Of a stretch of DNA of 64,000 nucleotides, positions 27,822 to 36,810 are shown in pieces; positions within the stretch are counted from its first letter, which is position 1, and the number at the start of each line of letters is the position of its first letter. Location of the stretch: assembly GCF_030730925.1 (NCBI RefSeq), contig NZ_JAVAMB010000005.1, positions 124,001 to 188,000 on the forward strand, given 5' to 3'. This DNA comes from Flavobacterium sp. DG2-3 (GTDB taxonomy: Bacteria > Bacteroidota > Bacteroidia > Flavobacteriales > Flavobacteriaceae). Position numbers and translations under genes: made by a program. Below the pieces are notes generated by a model, which was not told the origin of the DNA, did not search any database, and saw nothing but the letters and a program-made list of their open reading frames with translations.

Positions 27822-28550
27822 ATGAAAAAAATATATTTTATCTGCTCTTTACTAGTAATTTTTATGGTGAGCTGTAAAGAAAAATCAAATGAAGAAACGA
27901 AAGAAACTGAGGCGAGAAATGAAAATGTTCCTGATACTTTAGCGCATTCGCAAAAAACTGAAGATTGTCCGAAAGAAGAATCTTTAGTCTGGCAGGGAGA
28001 AACCTTTGCATCTTATACTGAAGATACTATGAGAGGGAAAGGTGTAATTTCTTTTACAATGGATATTAACGACAGGCTAGATTTTTTTAATGAAGACGAT
28101 AGCGCTTTTGGCGAAATTGTACTAAATGAAGATATGACTTTCTTTACGCTTAAAATGCCGGGAAAAGTGATAGCCAGAAAAGTTATTCCCAACTATGATT
28201 TTGCCGCTTTCGATTTTGACTGCGAAGATATAAATGCAGACCCCAATTATTTTATCATTTATATTAATAAAGAGAAAAGAAAAATAAAGAAAGACGTCAT
28301 TAAATATAGCTTTTCGACTTGGGAAGATTATATTAAAAAACAGCACATCGGACTTAAAAGCTGTAACTTGATTGCAAACCCTAAAAGTAGCAGTCAGGTT
28401 TTTACAGTAGAGAAAATAAATGGAGACGAAATAGAGATCGTATCAAATAAAGACTGTTTGGGAGAAGATGCGCCATTTGAATCTCTTAAAGGAAAAGTAA
28501 AATGGAAAGTGGGAGACAGGTTACTGATAAATTTTGCGCTTTGCAATTAA
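27822..28550 (+). CDS. Hypothetical lipoprotein
   Basis: 242 residues. Signal MKKIYFICSLLVIFMVSC with the lipid-attachment Cys18, then a Glu/Lys-rich linker (~19-45) and a beta-rich domain with four Cys (CPKEES, FDCEDI, SCNLI, CLGED). Two disulfides are possible. The C-terminal segment (GKVKWKVGDRLLINF) looks like a small beta-barrel edge. Last gene of the lipoprotein trio. Function unknown. Confidence 0.7.
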   Translation: MKKIYFICSLLVIFMVSCKEKSNEETKETEARNENVPDTLAHSQKTEDCPKEESLVWQGETFASYTEDTMRGKGVISFTMDINDRLDFFNEDDSAFGEIVLNEDMTFFTLKMPGKVIARKVIPNYDFAAFDFDCEDINADPNYFIIYINKEKRKIKKDVIKYSFSTWEDYIKKQHIGLKSCNLIANPKSSSQVFTVEKINGDEIEIVSNKDCLGEDAPFESLKGKVKWKVGDRLLINFALCN

Positions 28551-28732
28551 CCGCCTTCAAAAAATGATTTCTTCTTTTTGAAAATAGTTTTCTGTTTTTG
28601 ATCATTCAAACAAAAATTTTCTAGTTTTTCATACTGGGAATTGTATAACATCTGCCTGAAATTTAATATTTTATCCTGCGTCTGCCTTTGTAACTTTAAT
28701 ATGAAATTTAATAATCATATAAAAAATAAGTT

Positions 28733-28903
28733 ATGGCAGAAATTAAAATTGAGAAAAAGAAGCCAGTATGGCCTTGGATTATCGCGGTATTGCTAATTGC
28801 TGCGCTTGTATACTATGTCTTTTTAAGAGAAGACCATGCACAGGATCCGAACAGAACAGAGATCGAAAATACCACAGCAGTTGACAGTACAAGTAACTAT
28901 TAA
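28733..28903 (+). CDS. Small single-span membrane protein
   Basis: 56 residues. A basic, Lys-rich start (MAEIKIEKKKPVW) leads into one transmembrane helix (~14-32, WIIAVLLIAALVYYVF) and an acidic tail with Thr/Ser. The Lys-rich side should be cytoplasmic and the tail periplasmic. It lies 77 bases before a PRC-barrel gene on the same strand and is probably expressed with it. Function not known. Confidence 0.7.
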   Translation: MAEIKIEKKKPVWPWIIAVLLIAALVYYVFLREDHAQDPNRTEIENTTAVDSTSNY

Positions 28904-28980
28904 ACTAGTATAGCAAACAAAATAATGTTTTGCAGTCAATGCTCAGGGAGAATATATAATTCATAAAAGAAGAAATTAAC

Positions 28981-29478
28981 ATGGAAAATAAAGACAGAAA
29001 TTTATACAGACTGGACGAACTTTCAGATTATAAGATTGCCTCGAACTATCCAGATGTGAGAGGTTGGAAAATTGTAGACGCAGACAATCGAACTATAGGG
29101 ACTATTGATAACCTGTGGGTGAATAAAGATATGCAGCGTGTCGTGTATCTTGATGTAAAGGCGGATAAATCGCTAATGGATGACAGCCGTAAAGAGGTGC
29201 ATGAGACTATTGCTAATGATAACGGCAGGGAATTTATGTATCGTGACGGAGACAGTCATTTGATTATACCAATCGGATCTGTAAATATCAATAAGGATAC
29301 AAAAATCGTGATGGCAAACGGCATTGGATACGACACTTTCAGAAGAACAGGACGTTATAATACACAGCAGCGTTTTGATCGTGATTACGAAAGAGCAGTA
29401 CTAAGAAGCTACTATCCTAATGAAAATTATGATAATGACGATACTTTTTACAGTCGAAGAGAGTTTGATAACCGATAA
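28981..29478 (+). CDS. PRC-barrel domain protein
   Basis: 165 residues. A PRC-barrel fold spans about 10-115: VRGWKIVDADNRTIGTIDNLWVN is the classic first half, and RVVYLDVKAD and HLIIPIGSVNIN complete it. The Arg/Tyr/Asp-rich tail (~125-165) is low in complexity. No signal peptide. PRC-barrel proteins of this stand-alone kind are often stress-linked; I infer a role with the adjacent 56-residue membrane protein. Confidence 0.85.
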   Translation: MENKDRNLYRLDELSDYKIASNYPDVRGWKIVDADNRTIGTIDNLWVNKDMQRVVYLDVKADKSLMDDSRKEVHETIANDNGREFMYRDGDSHLIIPIGSVNINKDTKIVMANGIGYDTFRRTGRYNTQQRFDRDYERAVLRSYYPNENYDNDDTFYSRREFDNR

Positions 29479-29585
29479 ATAAGGTTTAAAATTTTCAGAG
29501 TGTTATATTTAAAAAAATACTAGATGTTTGAAATGAAGCATCTGGTATTTTTTTATGTTTCTATAAAAGAGTAATCCGAAATTAG

Positions 29586-30569
29586 TTAAAACTTTTTATT
29601 TAGAAAAAGTAATGCTGTGCTGACGGCTATTCCAGCAAACAAAGTTATAGCAAGAGGAGATGTTTTATTTAAATTTGGATTTCCGTAAACGCGAAGCGGT
29701 TCTTGCGAGTTCTCCAGAACATTTCCGGGATTATTTTGTTTATTATGGTTCATTTTCATTTTTAGACGCAAAGCTGCAGATGCTGTATTCATAACTGTTT
29801 TAGGAAACATTTTATACGTTTTGGTAAGCGCCGCAGCTTTTAAGTCTGGAAAATGATCTTTTTTAGGATTTTTAGCCAGATTAACGATTGCGGCAGCCGT
29901 ATCACGCGGATCAGAAGCTATGAAAGGAATTTGTATGTCGAAACCTGAATACTTTGCGGAATGCAGATTGCCAGTTGAATTCTGCAGTTGCGGATACAGA
30001 TTGCTGATATGAATATTTTTATGATTTGATATTTCGCCCTGAAGGCATTCCATCATTCCTCTGATTCCATATTTCGTCGCTGAATATACTGCGCTGTAAG
30101 GTGCAGGCATAAATCCGCCGATCGATACATTATTAATCAGAATGCCTTCATTTTGTTTTTTGAAAATTTTGATTGCATTATAAGCACCGTGCATATATCC
30201 GAAAAGATTGGTTTTAATAACCTGCTGATGGATTTCCATCGGAATTTCTTCAAACTTTCCGCTGGCCATTACTCCGGCATTATTGACCCAAATATCAAAT
30301 TTTCCATTTATAGTAAGGGCTTCTAAAGCTACTTTCTCAACATCTTCAGCATTTGACATATCTGCAGAAATGCTGATTGCTTTTATAGGATATCTTCGGC
30401 AGTTTTCCGTTGCAGCATCTAATCCTTTCTGACCTCGAGCCACGAGCACAACATTGCATCCTTCATTTGCAAAAGCTTCTGCAGTTGCAAGACCTACACC
30501 GCTGCTTGCTCCTGTGATTACAACAGTTTTTCCTTTAAGACCATTGTCCTTTGTTTGAAAGTCTTTCAT
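29586..30569 (-). CDS. Short-chain dehydrogenase/reductase with C-terminal membrane anchor
   Basis: 327 residues. Classical SDR fold at ~10-240: cofactor loop TGASSGVG (19-26), NNAG (96-99), and catalytic Ser149, Tyr162 and Lys166 (YSATK). After the domain comes a linker and a terminal hydrophobic helix (~303-322, LAITLFAGIAVSTALLF) ending in NKKF, so the enzyme is probably tethered to the inner membrane. Substrate unknown. A short minus-strand frame (30613-30750) lies just upstream. Confidence 0.9.
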   Translation of the reverse strand: MKDFQTKDNGLKGKTVVITGASSGVGLATAEAFANEGCNVVLVARGQKGLDAATENCRRYPIKAISISADMSNAEDVEKVALEALTINGKFDIWVNNAGVMASGKFEEIPMEIHQQVIKTNLFGYMHGAYNAIKIFKKQNEGILINNVSIGGFMPAPYSAVYSATKYGIRGMMECLQGEISNHKNIHISNLYPQLQNSTGNLHSAKYSGFDIQIPFIASDPRDTAAAIVNLAKNPKKDHFPDLKAAALTKTYKMFPKTVMNTASAALRLKMKMNHNKQNNPGNVLENSQEPLRVYGNPNLNKTSPLAITLFAGIAVSTALLFLNKKF

Positions 30570-30998
30570 AATTTTATTGTTTTAATATGCACTAAAGATT
30601 TAATTTAGAAAGCTATGGATTTAGCCGTATAGCTTTAGTTGCTTCAGATGCAATTTTTTCGTTAGTTCTCGATGAGACAGTTTTTGATTGGAATTTTTTA
30701 TCACATGTCCTTGTGTTTGAAACGATGTTTTTATTATTCTGTGTAATCATGTTGTCTGTTTTTAATTATAAATAAGCAGAGAACTTAATTTTAGCCCACG
30801 GCTTTTATATTGTTTTTATAAATAGCTAATTTACAGCGGTAATAATGTTAGAATTTTACAGAAGCCAGTGTGAATCTTATTAAATTTTCATGCAGACCCC
30901 TATTAAATTTTTAACTATTTTAAAACTGTGTTAAAAGTCTAAGAGCATTGTAATATAAATCTGAACTTTACTATACTGTTTAATTTAAAAATGATGAT
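30570..30998. other. Divergent intergenic region
   Basis: Separates the minus-strand SDR gene from the plus-strand NTF2-like gene. It holds one 45-codon minus-strand frame at 30613-30750, listed separately. Otherwise AT-rich with no repeat or clear promoter motif. Confidence 0.5.
30613..30750 (-). CDS. Possible 45-residue peptide upstream of the SDR gene
   Basis: Starts MITQNNKNIV and ends EATKAIRLNP. Hydrophilic, Lys/Thr/Ser-rich, no signal or membrane span, family not recognised. It is on the same strand as the SDR gene and 43 bases upstream of it, which allows co-transcription. It could be chance; only length, position and a plausible residue mix support it. Confidence 0.3.
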   Translation of the reverse strand: MITQNNKNIVSNTRTCDKKFQSKTVSSRTNEKIASEATKAIRLNP

Positions 30999-31367
30999 AT
31001 GGAAACGCAGATAATGGAATTAGAAAAAAAGTATTGGCAAGGAATGGAAAATAAAGAGTATGAAACAGTGAGAAACCTCACCAGTTTTCCTTGCATTGTA
31101 GCAGGAAAAAATGGCGTGCACAGCATTGATGAAGCCAATTTTAAAAAGATGTTTGAGTCGGGAGAAGGAGATAAAATAAAGGTTTTAAATTTCTCTGATT
31201 TCCATTCGCAGCAGCTGGATGAAAACAATGCAGTTACAGCGTACATAATAGAATTGGGAAAAGATGTTGGAGGAGAATCTTCGAAATGTGCCTGCACTTC
31301 GGTCTGGATTAAGAAAGAGAACAAATGGCACTGCGTACTCCATACAGAAACGGAACTGTCGAAATAA
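30999..31367 (+). CDS. NTF2-like (DUF4440/SnoaL-type) protein
   Basis: 122 residues, no signal peptide. The pattern fits a cone-shaped NTF2-like fold: helix ELEKKYWQGMENKEYETV, then strands ending in the W-x(6)-W-x-C-V-x-H-T-E pattern (KKENKWHCVLHTETELS). These proteins bind small molecules or act as simple enzymes, and the ligand cannot be read here. The terminator 21 bases after the stop suggests a single-gene transcript. Confidence 0.75.
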   Translation: METQIMELEKKYWQGMENKEYETVRNLTSFPCIVAGKNGVHSIDEANFKKMFESGEGDKIKVLNFSDFHSQQLDENNAVTAYIIELGKDVGGESSKCACTSVWIKKENKWHCVLHTETELSK

Positions 31368-31388
31368 TGAAAATCAAATTCTAAGATG

Positions 31389-31420
31389 AAGCCTGAGAAA
31401 ACTATTTCTTAGGCTTTTTT
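31389..31420 (+). terminator. Rho-independent terminator
   Basis: AAGCCTGAGAAA pairs with TTTCTTAGGCTT (12 bp, one G-T) around a short ACTA-type loop and leads into a T-run. Ends the NTF2-like gene. Confidence 0.85.
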
Positions 31421-31575
31421 ATTGGAAATTACGATGTGATTGTAAGCCAGAAAAGAAGTCTAATTGTTAAAACTGGACCATTATGAAGAGTATATATCTT
31501 TATACCTTTACATTGTAAAATAGAACGAGATAATTGATTTTACAGAATGTTTATCATATCTAAATAATTATAGCG

Positions 31576-32211
31576 ATGTCAAAATTTCATCTTAATATTC
31601 AGGATTTAGTTCAGGGAGAGTTCAAATTGCAGAAAGTTAATGTAGCATTTGTTTTTCAGGTCAATTGCCCTGGTTGTTTTATATACGGAATTCCCATAAT
31701 GAATGAGATTAGCAGCTTGTTTGCAGATAAAGCTGGTTTTATTGGAGTTGCTACTGCTTTTGAAGATTTTGAGTTTAATAACGAAGAAAACTTAAAATTA
31801 CTGTTAGCTGATGGTACGCTTGTAGGAGAAACAAAAAAGTATTACAATTCAAATTACGGTGTTTCTAATTATTCAGAGCCTTTAAATTTTCCAGTAACTT
31901 TTGATCGAATGAGCAAATCGGAAGATTTTTTCAATTCTCCATCTTATGATATGATGTGTAATTCGATTCCAGATTTTACCTCTTTTTCTGAAACAGAGCA
32001 GCAGATTTTAAAGCAAAAAATAAAAGCGCATTACGCTCAGATTCCTCTTATTGGTGAAACATTCACGATTAATCAGCTTAGAGGTACGCCATCATTTATT
32101 ATTTTTGATGACAATTTTAATACTTTAGGACATTATTTCGGACATCAGAGTCAAGAGGTTTTAAAAGCTAAATTAGCAGAGTTGGTGAGAATGTCTAATA
32201 AAAAGTTATAA
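31576..32211 (+). CDS. Thioredoxin-fold protein with CPGC site
   Basis: 211 residues. Thioredoxin/TlpA-like fold with the redox pair Cys31-Pro-Gly-Cys34 after strand VNVAFVFQVN, and the cis-Pro loop RGTPSFIIFD at ~174-183. An insertion of about 100 residues separates the two halves, longer than in thioredoxin. No signal peptide, which is unusual for TlpA relatives, so probably cytoplasmic. Likely a thiol-disulfide oxidoreductase or peroxiredoxin-like protein; partner unknown. Confidence 0.8.
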   Translation: MSKFHLNIQDLVQGEFKLQKVNVAFVFQVNCPGCFIYGIPIMNEISSLFADKAGFIGVATAFEDFEFNNEENLKLLLADGTLVGETKKYYNSNYGVSNYSEPLNFPVTFDRMSKSEDFFNSPSYDMMCNSIPDFTSFSETEQQILKQKIKAHYAQIPLIGETFTINQLRGTPSFIIFDDNFNTLGHYFGHQSQEVLKAKLAELVRMSNKKL

Positions 32212-32215
32212 AAGT

Positions 32216-32443
32216 TTATTCCATTCTTGAATCAATAAACTCATTTAGGATACGCTGAACAGAAGCTTCCACATCTCCTGCAATAAGTTCAGAAGATTTC
32301 AAAAGATAATCATCGACGAAAGCAAAAGCGGCCTTTTCGGTTTCATTAAATCTTTCAGCACTATCTTGCGCTGCCGATAAATTATAGCGGAACTCCAAAA
32401 ATGCTTTTAATTCCGACTCAAATTGTTCTATGGCTTCATTCAT
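32216..32443 (-). CDS. Hypothetical small acidic helical protein
   Basis: 75 residues, almost entirely helical by pattern (MNEAIEQFESELKAFLEF start, VQRILNEFIDSRME end) and acidic. No motif recognised. It converges on the thioredoxin-like gene with a 4-base gap. Confidence 0.55.
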   Translation of the reverse strand: MNEAIEQFESELKAFLEFRYNLSAAQDSAERFNETEKAAFAFVDDYLLKSSELIAGDVEASVQRILNEFIDSRME

Positions 32444-32588
32444 TGGAGTATAAATTTAAGTTGACAATTTCGTTACTTCAATTGTAATTTGTTATAGCGC
32501 AACAATTTAGTTTTAAAATATTCCTGTAGTGTTACAATTCTTTGGTCGGATCTTATAAAATTATATTGTAAGATTAAACGTGAATCAT

Positions 32589-32640
32589 TACAAATGCAAA
32601 AAGCAGCTGATAGTTTTATCAGCTGCTTTTTGCATTTGTA
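32589..32640. terminator. Long perfect hairpin, bidirectional terminator
   Basis: Perfect 24-base arms (32589-32612 and 32617-32640) around a GTTT loop. The core AAAAAGCAGCTGAT/ATCAGCTGCTTTTT puts a T-run on both strands. It follows the 494-residue surface-protein gene on the minus strand by about 20 bases, so it most likely ends that operon. Confidence 0.85.
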
Positions 32641-32660
32641 AATTTTGCTGTTTTAAAATT

Positions 32661-34145
32661 TTATCTCGCACTAAGATTTAAAGATACCGTTGACATATTT
32701 CCTGATCCGTCATAGCGCTCTGCCCAAACTTCAATAAAATCGTTGGTTTTTAGCTGTACGGTTCCTACAACCGGAAGTGACAGAATTCCGGCAGTGGATA
32801 AGAAACCAGTAGAAGGTTTTCCGTAAACTTTAGTATCTGTAAGTACCACGCCATTTCTAGCAATGTACAGAATAACGGTAATGTCAGAATTTGTGACCTG
32901 AAAAGAAACAGAAGCTGACACCTGAAAATATCTGGTTTTATTTCCTTTATAAGTTATTCTATTATCGCCGTCCTTAGTAAAACGGAATAAATTATTAGAA
33001 GTTGTTGTACCGTTTAACTTAACTTTGGTTCCCGTGCTTGGAAGGGTAGTTGTGGTTCCTGCGCCCACCGCTGCAGCCAGATTAATGTCACCTGTAGCAT
33101 CAGCATCACCTTCTCTTGGAATACCTGGAGCATCTACAGTCCACGCTGTACTGAAATTATATCCTGTGTATGTGGAAGCTGCAGGGTAACGGTTAATGTA
33201 TCCTCCCACATTGGTGGTGGTGCCTGAGAAAACTGTACCGAGAAGCACTCCTGTTCCGACGGATAGTGTTGGGCTGCTCACGTCCATTGCGACATCTGCA
33301 TTGTTCATAGAACTGAAACCACTATTTTTTTGTATTAATCCGAAAGAATTGATAAATGTTTCAAATGTACCGCTGTTGCTATTAGTCCACGCCTGATTAT
33401 TGAGCAATAGACTTCCGATATTAGAATAGGTGATGCCGTTTGCATTACCTATAAACTGAATAATATTTCCAAAGTAAAGTCCAATTGCCGATATGCTTCC
33501 TACACTAGAGGTCATGCTGTCAATCACAACGTTCTGCACAAGAAATGATGATGCAGTTGCAGCCCCAGGACCAGTAATTGCAAAAGCTGTTGCTCCGCGT
33601 AGAGTTACATTTCTGATACTGCCTCCGGCGCCTTGGATAATAGTTCCTCCTGTATAGGATAAAATATCTTCATTAGCATCTAGACCAGCGATATAAGCAT
33701 TATTTATATTAATTGGGCGTGCAAGAGTAATGGTTCCGTTGATTTCATACAAAGTGTTACTAGTAAGAAGGTAAGTGCTTCCTCCACCTGCCGCGAGTTC
33801 AGGAGCCAAATCGGTAGCAGATTTTACGAGTTTGTAGTTATTTCTTTTAAGAGCACTTTCGTTAGCCATTTTTATCCAAGTTGCTGTAAGTGTATTATAG
33901 AAATAAAAAGCTTTGTCTGTGGTGTCAAAGACTAGCAGACTTTCAGCAGGAGTTGTAATTGCCGTGCGTTGTGCTGTAGTCATTCGCGGTGCCAGCATTC
34001 CTTGTGTTGTTGAGGTGATATCCAGTATCGAAGTAGCATCTGGAGTAATAGTTCCGATTCCGATTTGCGCTTGTGATGCAGCTGATAGTAAGAAAAAAAA
34101 CAGCAGGATAATGGTCTGGTAGGATAAAGTAGATCTTGTATACAT
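32661..34145 (-). CDS. Exported Bacteroidota surface protein of repeat type
   Basis: 494 residues. Signal peptide ends near SQAQ (~27). Next comes the motif common at the start of many Bacteroidota surface proteins, IGIGTITPDATSILDI, followed by GMLAPRMTTAQRTAI and FDTTDKAFYFYN. The middle is Gly/Asn/Ser/Thr-rich with beta-helix-like repetition (~110-330), and the C-terminal part (~380-494) looks like a beta-sandwich of phage-fibre or C1q type. Role at the cell surface is unknown, perhaps adhesion. Last gene of a three-gene operon with a T9SS substrate. Confidence 0.75.
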   Translation of the reverse strand: MYTRSTLSYQTIILLFFFLLSAASQAQIGIGTITPDATSILDITSTTQGMLAPRMTTAQRTAITTPAESLLVFDTTDKAFYFYNTLTATWIKMANESALKRNNYKLVKSATDLAPELAAGGGSTYLLTSNTLYEINGTITLARPININNAYIAGLDANEDILSYTGGTIIQGAGGSIRNVTLRGATAFAITGPGAATASSFLVQNVVIDSMTSSVGSISAIGLYFGNIIQFIGNANGITYSNIGSLLLNNQAWTNSNSGTFETFINSFGLIQKNSGFSSMNNADVAMDVSSPTLSVGTGVLLGTVFSGTTTNVGGYINRYPAASTYTGYNFSTAWTVDAPGIPREGDADATGDINLAAAVGAGTTTTLPSTGTKVKLNGTTTSNNLFRFTKDGDNRITYKGNKTRYFQVSASVSFQVTNSDITVILYIARNGVVLTDTKVYGKPSTGFLSTAGILSLPVVGTVQLKTNDFIEVWAERYDGSGNMSTVSLNLSAR

Positions 34146-34182
34146 ATGCTTTATTTTTAGTTTATTATTTTGCTTCAGCAGT

Positions 34183-35988
34183 TTATTTATTTCCGCTATT
34201 GGAGATTATTACTTTTTTGGTGATTCGCTGATTTTCATCTGTCAGAAATTCGGCAATATACACTCCGTCGGACAAGCCATCAGTTGGGAAATTATAAGAA
34301 GGCTCCGCATTTAAATCTTTTTTTGAAATCACCGCTTTTCCTGACATGTCGAATAAAGTGAAAGACTGCACCGTGAGTGTTTGCGGATTGGAAACTTTGA
34401 TATTCTTACGTTTGCTGTCCTGATAAATTGTAAAATTTTGCACGTCAAGATTTTCATCTACTCCAAGAGTCTGATCTGTAAAGGCAATAAAAAAACGGTC
34501 TGTGTAAGTTCCTGGTGTGGCTAGCAATTCATAAGATGCATTTCTGATTTCATGGTAAGAATCATCAGCTTTATCATAGAGATATACAGATTGTGAAACA
34601 TCAATATTAACTGCTTCCGATACGTGAAATTTCAAAGTGCTTGCTTTGGATGCTTTTACAGAAAGTGGAATCTTTTTATAAGCATCAAAATTTACACCTT
34701 GTATAAGATAAGCTTTGTCTTCAATCCAGAAATTAACATCATCAGGAAGGTCCAAAGTCATGTTTAATGCGTCTATTCCAAGATCAGGTCCGTCTGTTGC
34801 CTCATCGAGAAAGGCAAGAGCAAGCTGTCTGGTAAACTGGTTGTTGATTATGGTATTCAGTCTAAAATAAGAAAGAGGTTCTGCTTCTTCTGTTTCTTCT
34901 ACTTCTTCCGTTTCAAGTTTCTTCTGTGCTTGTTTTTCAAACTGAGACAGTCCTGTTGTTTCCCTGATAAAAACGCGGTGGGCATTTTTGAAAGTGACAT
35001 TTCCATTAGTTGTTCCATTAAGTAAAAAGCCTTGTCCTATTTGAGCGTATCGGCGAAGCTGTACTGTTCCTGATCCAGTTCCTGGACCGGGATTGACTGT
35101 TCCATCCTGATTATAGGCATTAAAAGCTGGCGGAACATAAAGCCCTTCAGTAGTAGTATTGAGAGCAGCATAAGAACCGTAGCCTCCGCGGTAAGCGCTT
35201 AGGTAATGCGAATTTACGGTACGATCCTGTTGCCAGAAATAAGCTGTTCCTCCCGTCAGGGCAAGATTGTCAGGATCCCGTAAAAAGGCATTAAGATGCA
35301 GAACCGAAGGATAAGGATTTCCAGTCAGCGTGGCACTGCCAGCTCCGAGCGCGACTGTAATATTTCCGTTGTTTGGTTTTCCCCTAAAATCGTAGCGCTG
35401 TGCACCGCCCGGATTATTAGGAACTCCCATACTAGCTGGATCGAGCATATCGGTTCCTGAAGTGCCTTTCATGGTGAAACCCTCGCCTGGAGCTATAGAA
35501 GAAGCTGTTCCAACCGAAATCCATTGGGAATAATTATTGGCATTTATCAGTTTGTAAATCCAATGGGAAGCTATAGCAAGCGGACTAGCAGTTCCGTCAT
35601 AACTTCCCGTAGGCAATAGCGTAGCAGGAGTAAAAGCGATTGGGCCGTCTGGACGTGAGAGCAAACTGATACCGAAACTGGTATTTCCAGAAGTACTAGA
35701 AGGCGTTCCGACTGGAGAACACCAATAGTTATAATCAAAATTGTCAGATGTTCCTTCTTGGTAAACGGACAATGATCCAAGACCAGTGTTGGCTGAAGTA
35801 GTGTTTCCGCCCTGAACCAGTTGGGCATCATTCCTTAAATAAAGATTGGAATTAGCATTTAAATTCAAGTTTTGCCCGACATATAGAACTTGATTTTTAG
35901 CATAAATACTGGAATTTGTACTCAGATGCAGTTGAGGAAATCCTTTGATACTGAGCGTTAGAATAAACAGCGTAAATAGTTTTTTCAT
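34183..35988 (-). CDS. T9SS type A sorting-domain surface protein
   Basis: 601 residues. Signal peptide (MKKLFTLFILTLSIKGFPQ), a long exported region rich in Asn/Gly/Ser (~20-500), and a C-terminal type IX secretion sorting domain (~525-601) with the usual order: VQSFTLFDMSGKAV, NFPTDGLSDGVYIAEF, then TKKVIISN. It should be exported by the gliding-associated type IX system and displayed or released at the surface. Short gaps of 37 and 43 bases to both neighbours support one operon. Ligand unknown. Confidence 0.88.
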   Translation of the reverse strand: MKKLFTLFILTLSIKGFPQLHLSTNSSIYAKNQVLYVGQNLNLNANSNLYLRNDAQLVQGGNTTSANTGLGSLSVYQEGTSDNFDYNYWCSPVGTPSSTSGNTSFGISLLSRPDGPIAFTPATLLPTGSYDGTASPLAIASHWIYKLINANNYSQWISVGTASSIAPGEGFTMKGTSGTDMLDPASMGVPNNPGGAQRYDFRGKPNNGNITVALGAGSATLTGNPYPSVLHLNAFLRDPDNLALTGGTAYFWQQDRTVNSHYLSAYRGGYGSYAALNTTTEGLYVPPAFNAYNQDGTVNPGPGTGSGTVQLRRYAQIGQGFLLNGTTNGNVTFKNAHRVFIRETTGLSQFEKQAQKKLETEEVEETEEAEPLSYFRLNTIINNQFTRQLALAFLDEATDGPDLGIDALNMTLDLPDDVNFWIEDKAYLIQGVNFDAYKKIPLSVKASKASTLKFHVSEAVNIDVSQSVYLYDKADDSYHEIRNASYELLATPGTYTDRFFIAFTDQTLGVDENLDVQNFTIYQDSKRKNIKVSNPQTLTVQSFTLFDMSGKAVISKKDLNAEPSYNFPTDGLSDGVYIAEFLTDENQRITKKVIISNSGNK

Positions 35989-36031
35989 AATATCTTCTAT
36001 AAGGTATACTGTTTTAAAGTAATGTGATGCA

Positions 36032-36232
36032 TTAAAATTTTCTTCGCGTAATCACGACAACAAATCCGAGAATAAGACCCGCAGCGAGTAACTTAGAAGA
36101 GTGTGTGTCAATCGGAAGAACGGGATCATCATCAGGAAGACCAGGCGGTGGCGGACCTCCTCCCTGTGCATACACCGCAGTCGAAAAAAGGAAAAACAAA
36201 TAGAATACGGAGGTTAGTTTTCTGATGTTCAT
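36032..36232 (-). CDS. Small exported membrane protein, Pro/Gly-rich
   Basis: 66 residues. Signal peptide ending VYAQ (~23), then GGGPPPPGLPDDDPVLPID, a transmembrane helix (~47-61, LLAAGLILGFVVVI) and a basic tail TRRKF. Such small proteins are frequent in flavobacteria beside surface-protein genes. The signal, Pro-rich segment, helix and basic end resemble a sorting or processing tag. First gene of the operon with the T9SS protein. Confidence 0.7.
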   Translation of the reverse strand: MNIRKLTSVFYLFFLFSTAVYAQGGGPPPPGLPDDDPVLPIDTHSSKLLAAGLILGFVVVITRRKF

Positions 36233-36810
36233 AACGCTGCTGGATTTACGTTGACGTCACCAGCAATAATTAGGACGTTATTTTTCTGATTGTTACTGAA
36301 TTGTGGACAGCTTTTAAAAAGGGAAAATGGAAGAACCATTAAAGTAGGATGGTAGATTGAATTTTTCAGCATAAGTCTTGGGGTTTAGTGAAAAAGACAA
36401 AGTTAAAAATCGAATCAGATTTCACTTACATAATTCTTTCTTGGAGTTACATAATTCCCACTAAACAAGTGGATTGTGAAATTTATTGTTTGAATACTTC
36501 AGAATAAATTTTGCTTAGATATAAAAGCAATACTTCCTATATGAAAGTCATATAAATTATTGATCTGCTAAAATTATTATTAAATTACAATCAGGTATTT
36601 TTACGTGATTGTATTTTAATTAAAAAAAATATTTTTACTCAATAAAATATTTTTTATGCAATTTATATATTAAATAATTCGTATTAAAAAACTTATTTGA
36701 AATCATTAGTTTTTTTTAATCTAAGCAAATAAATAGTTAAATCGTTGATCATTTTAATACTGTGAATAAAGACATGAAATTTTACTTAATTTTTTTTCAG
36801 ATGAATATAA
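36233..36810. other. AT-rich divergent intergenic region
   Basis: About 580 very AT-rich bases between the surface-protein operon (minus) and the FAD oxidoreductase gene (plus). No gene seen. AATAAATAGTTAAATCGT at 36728-36745 recurs with two changes at 40522-40539, just before a lipoprotein gene of the next block. Confidence 0.55.
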
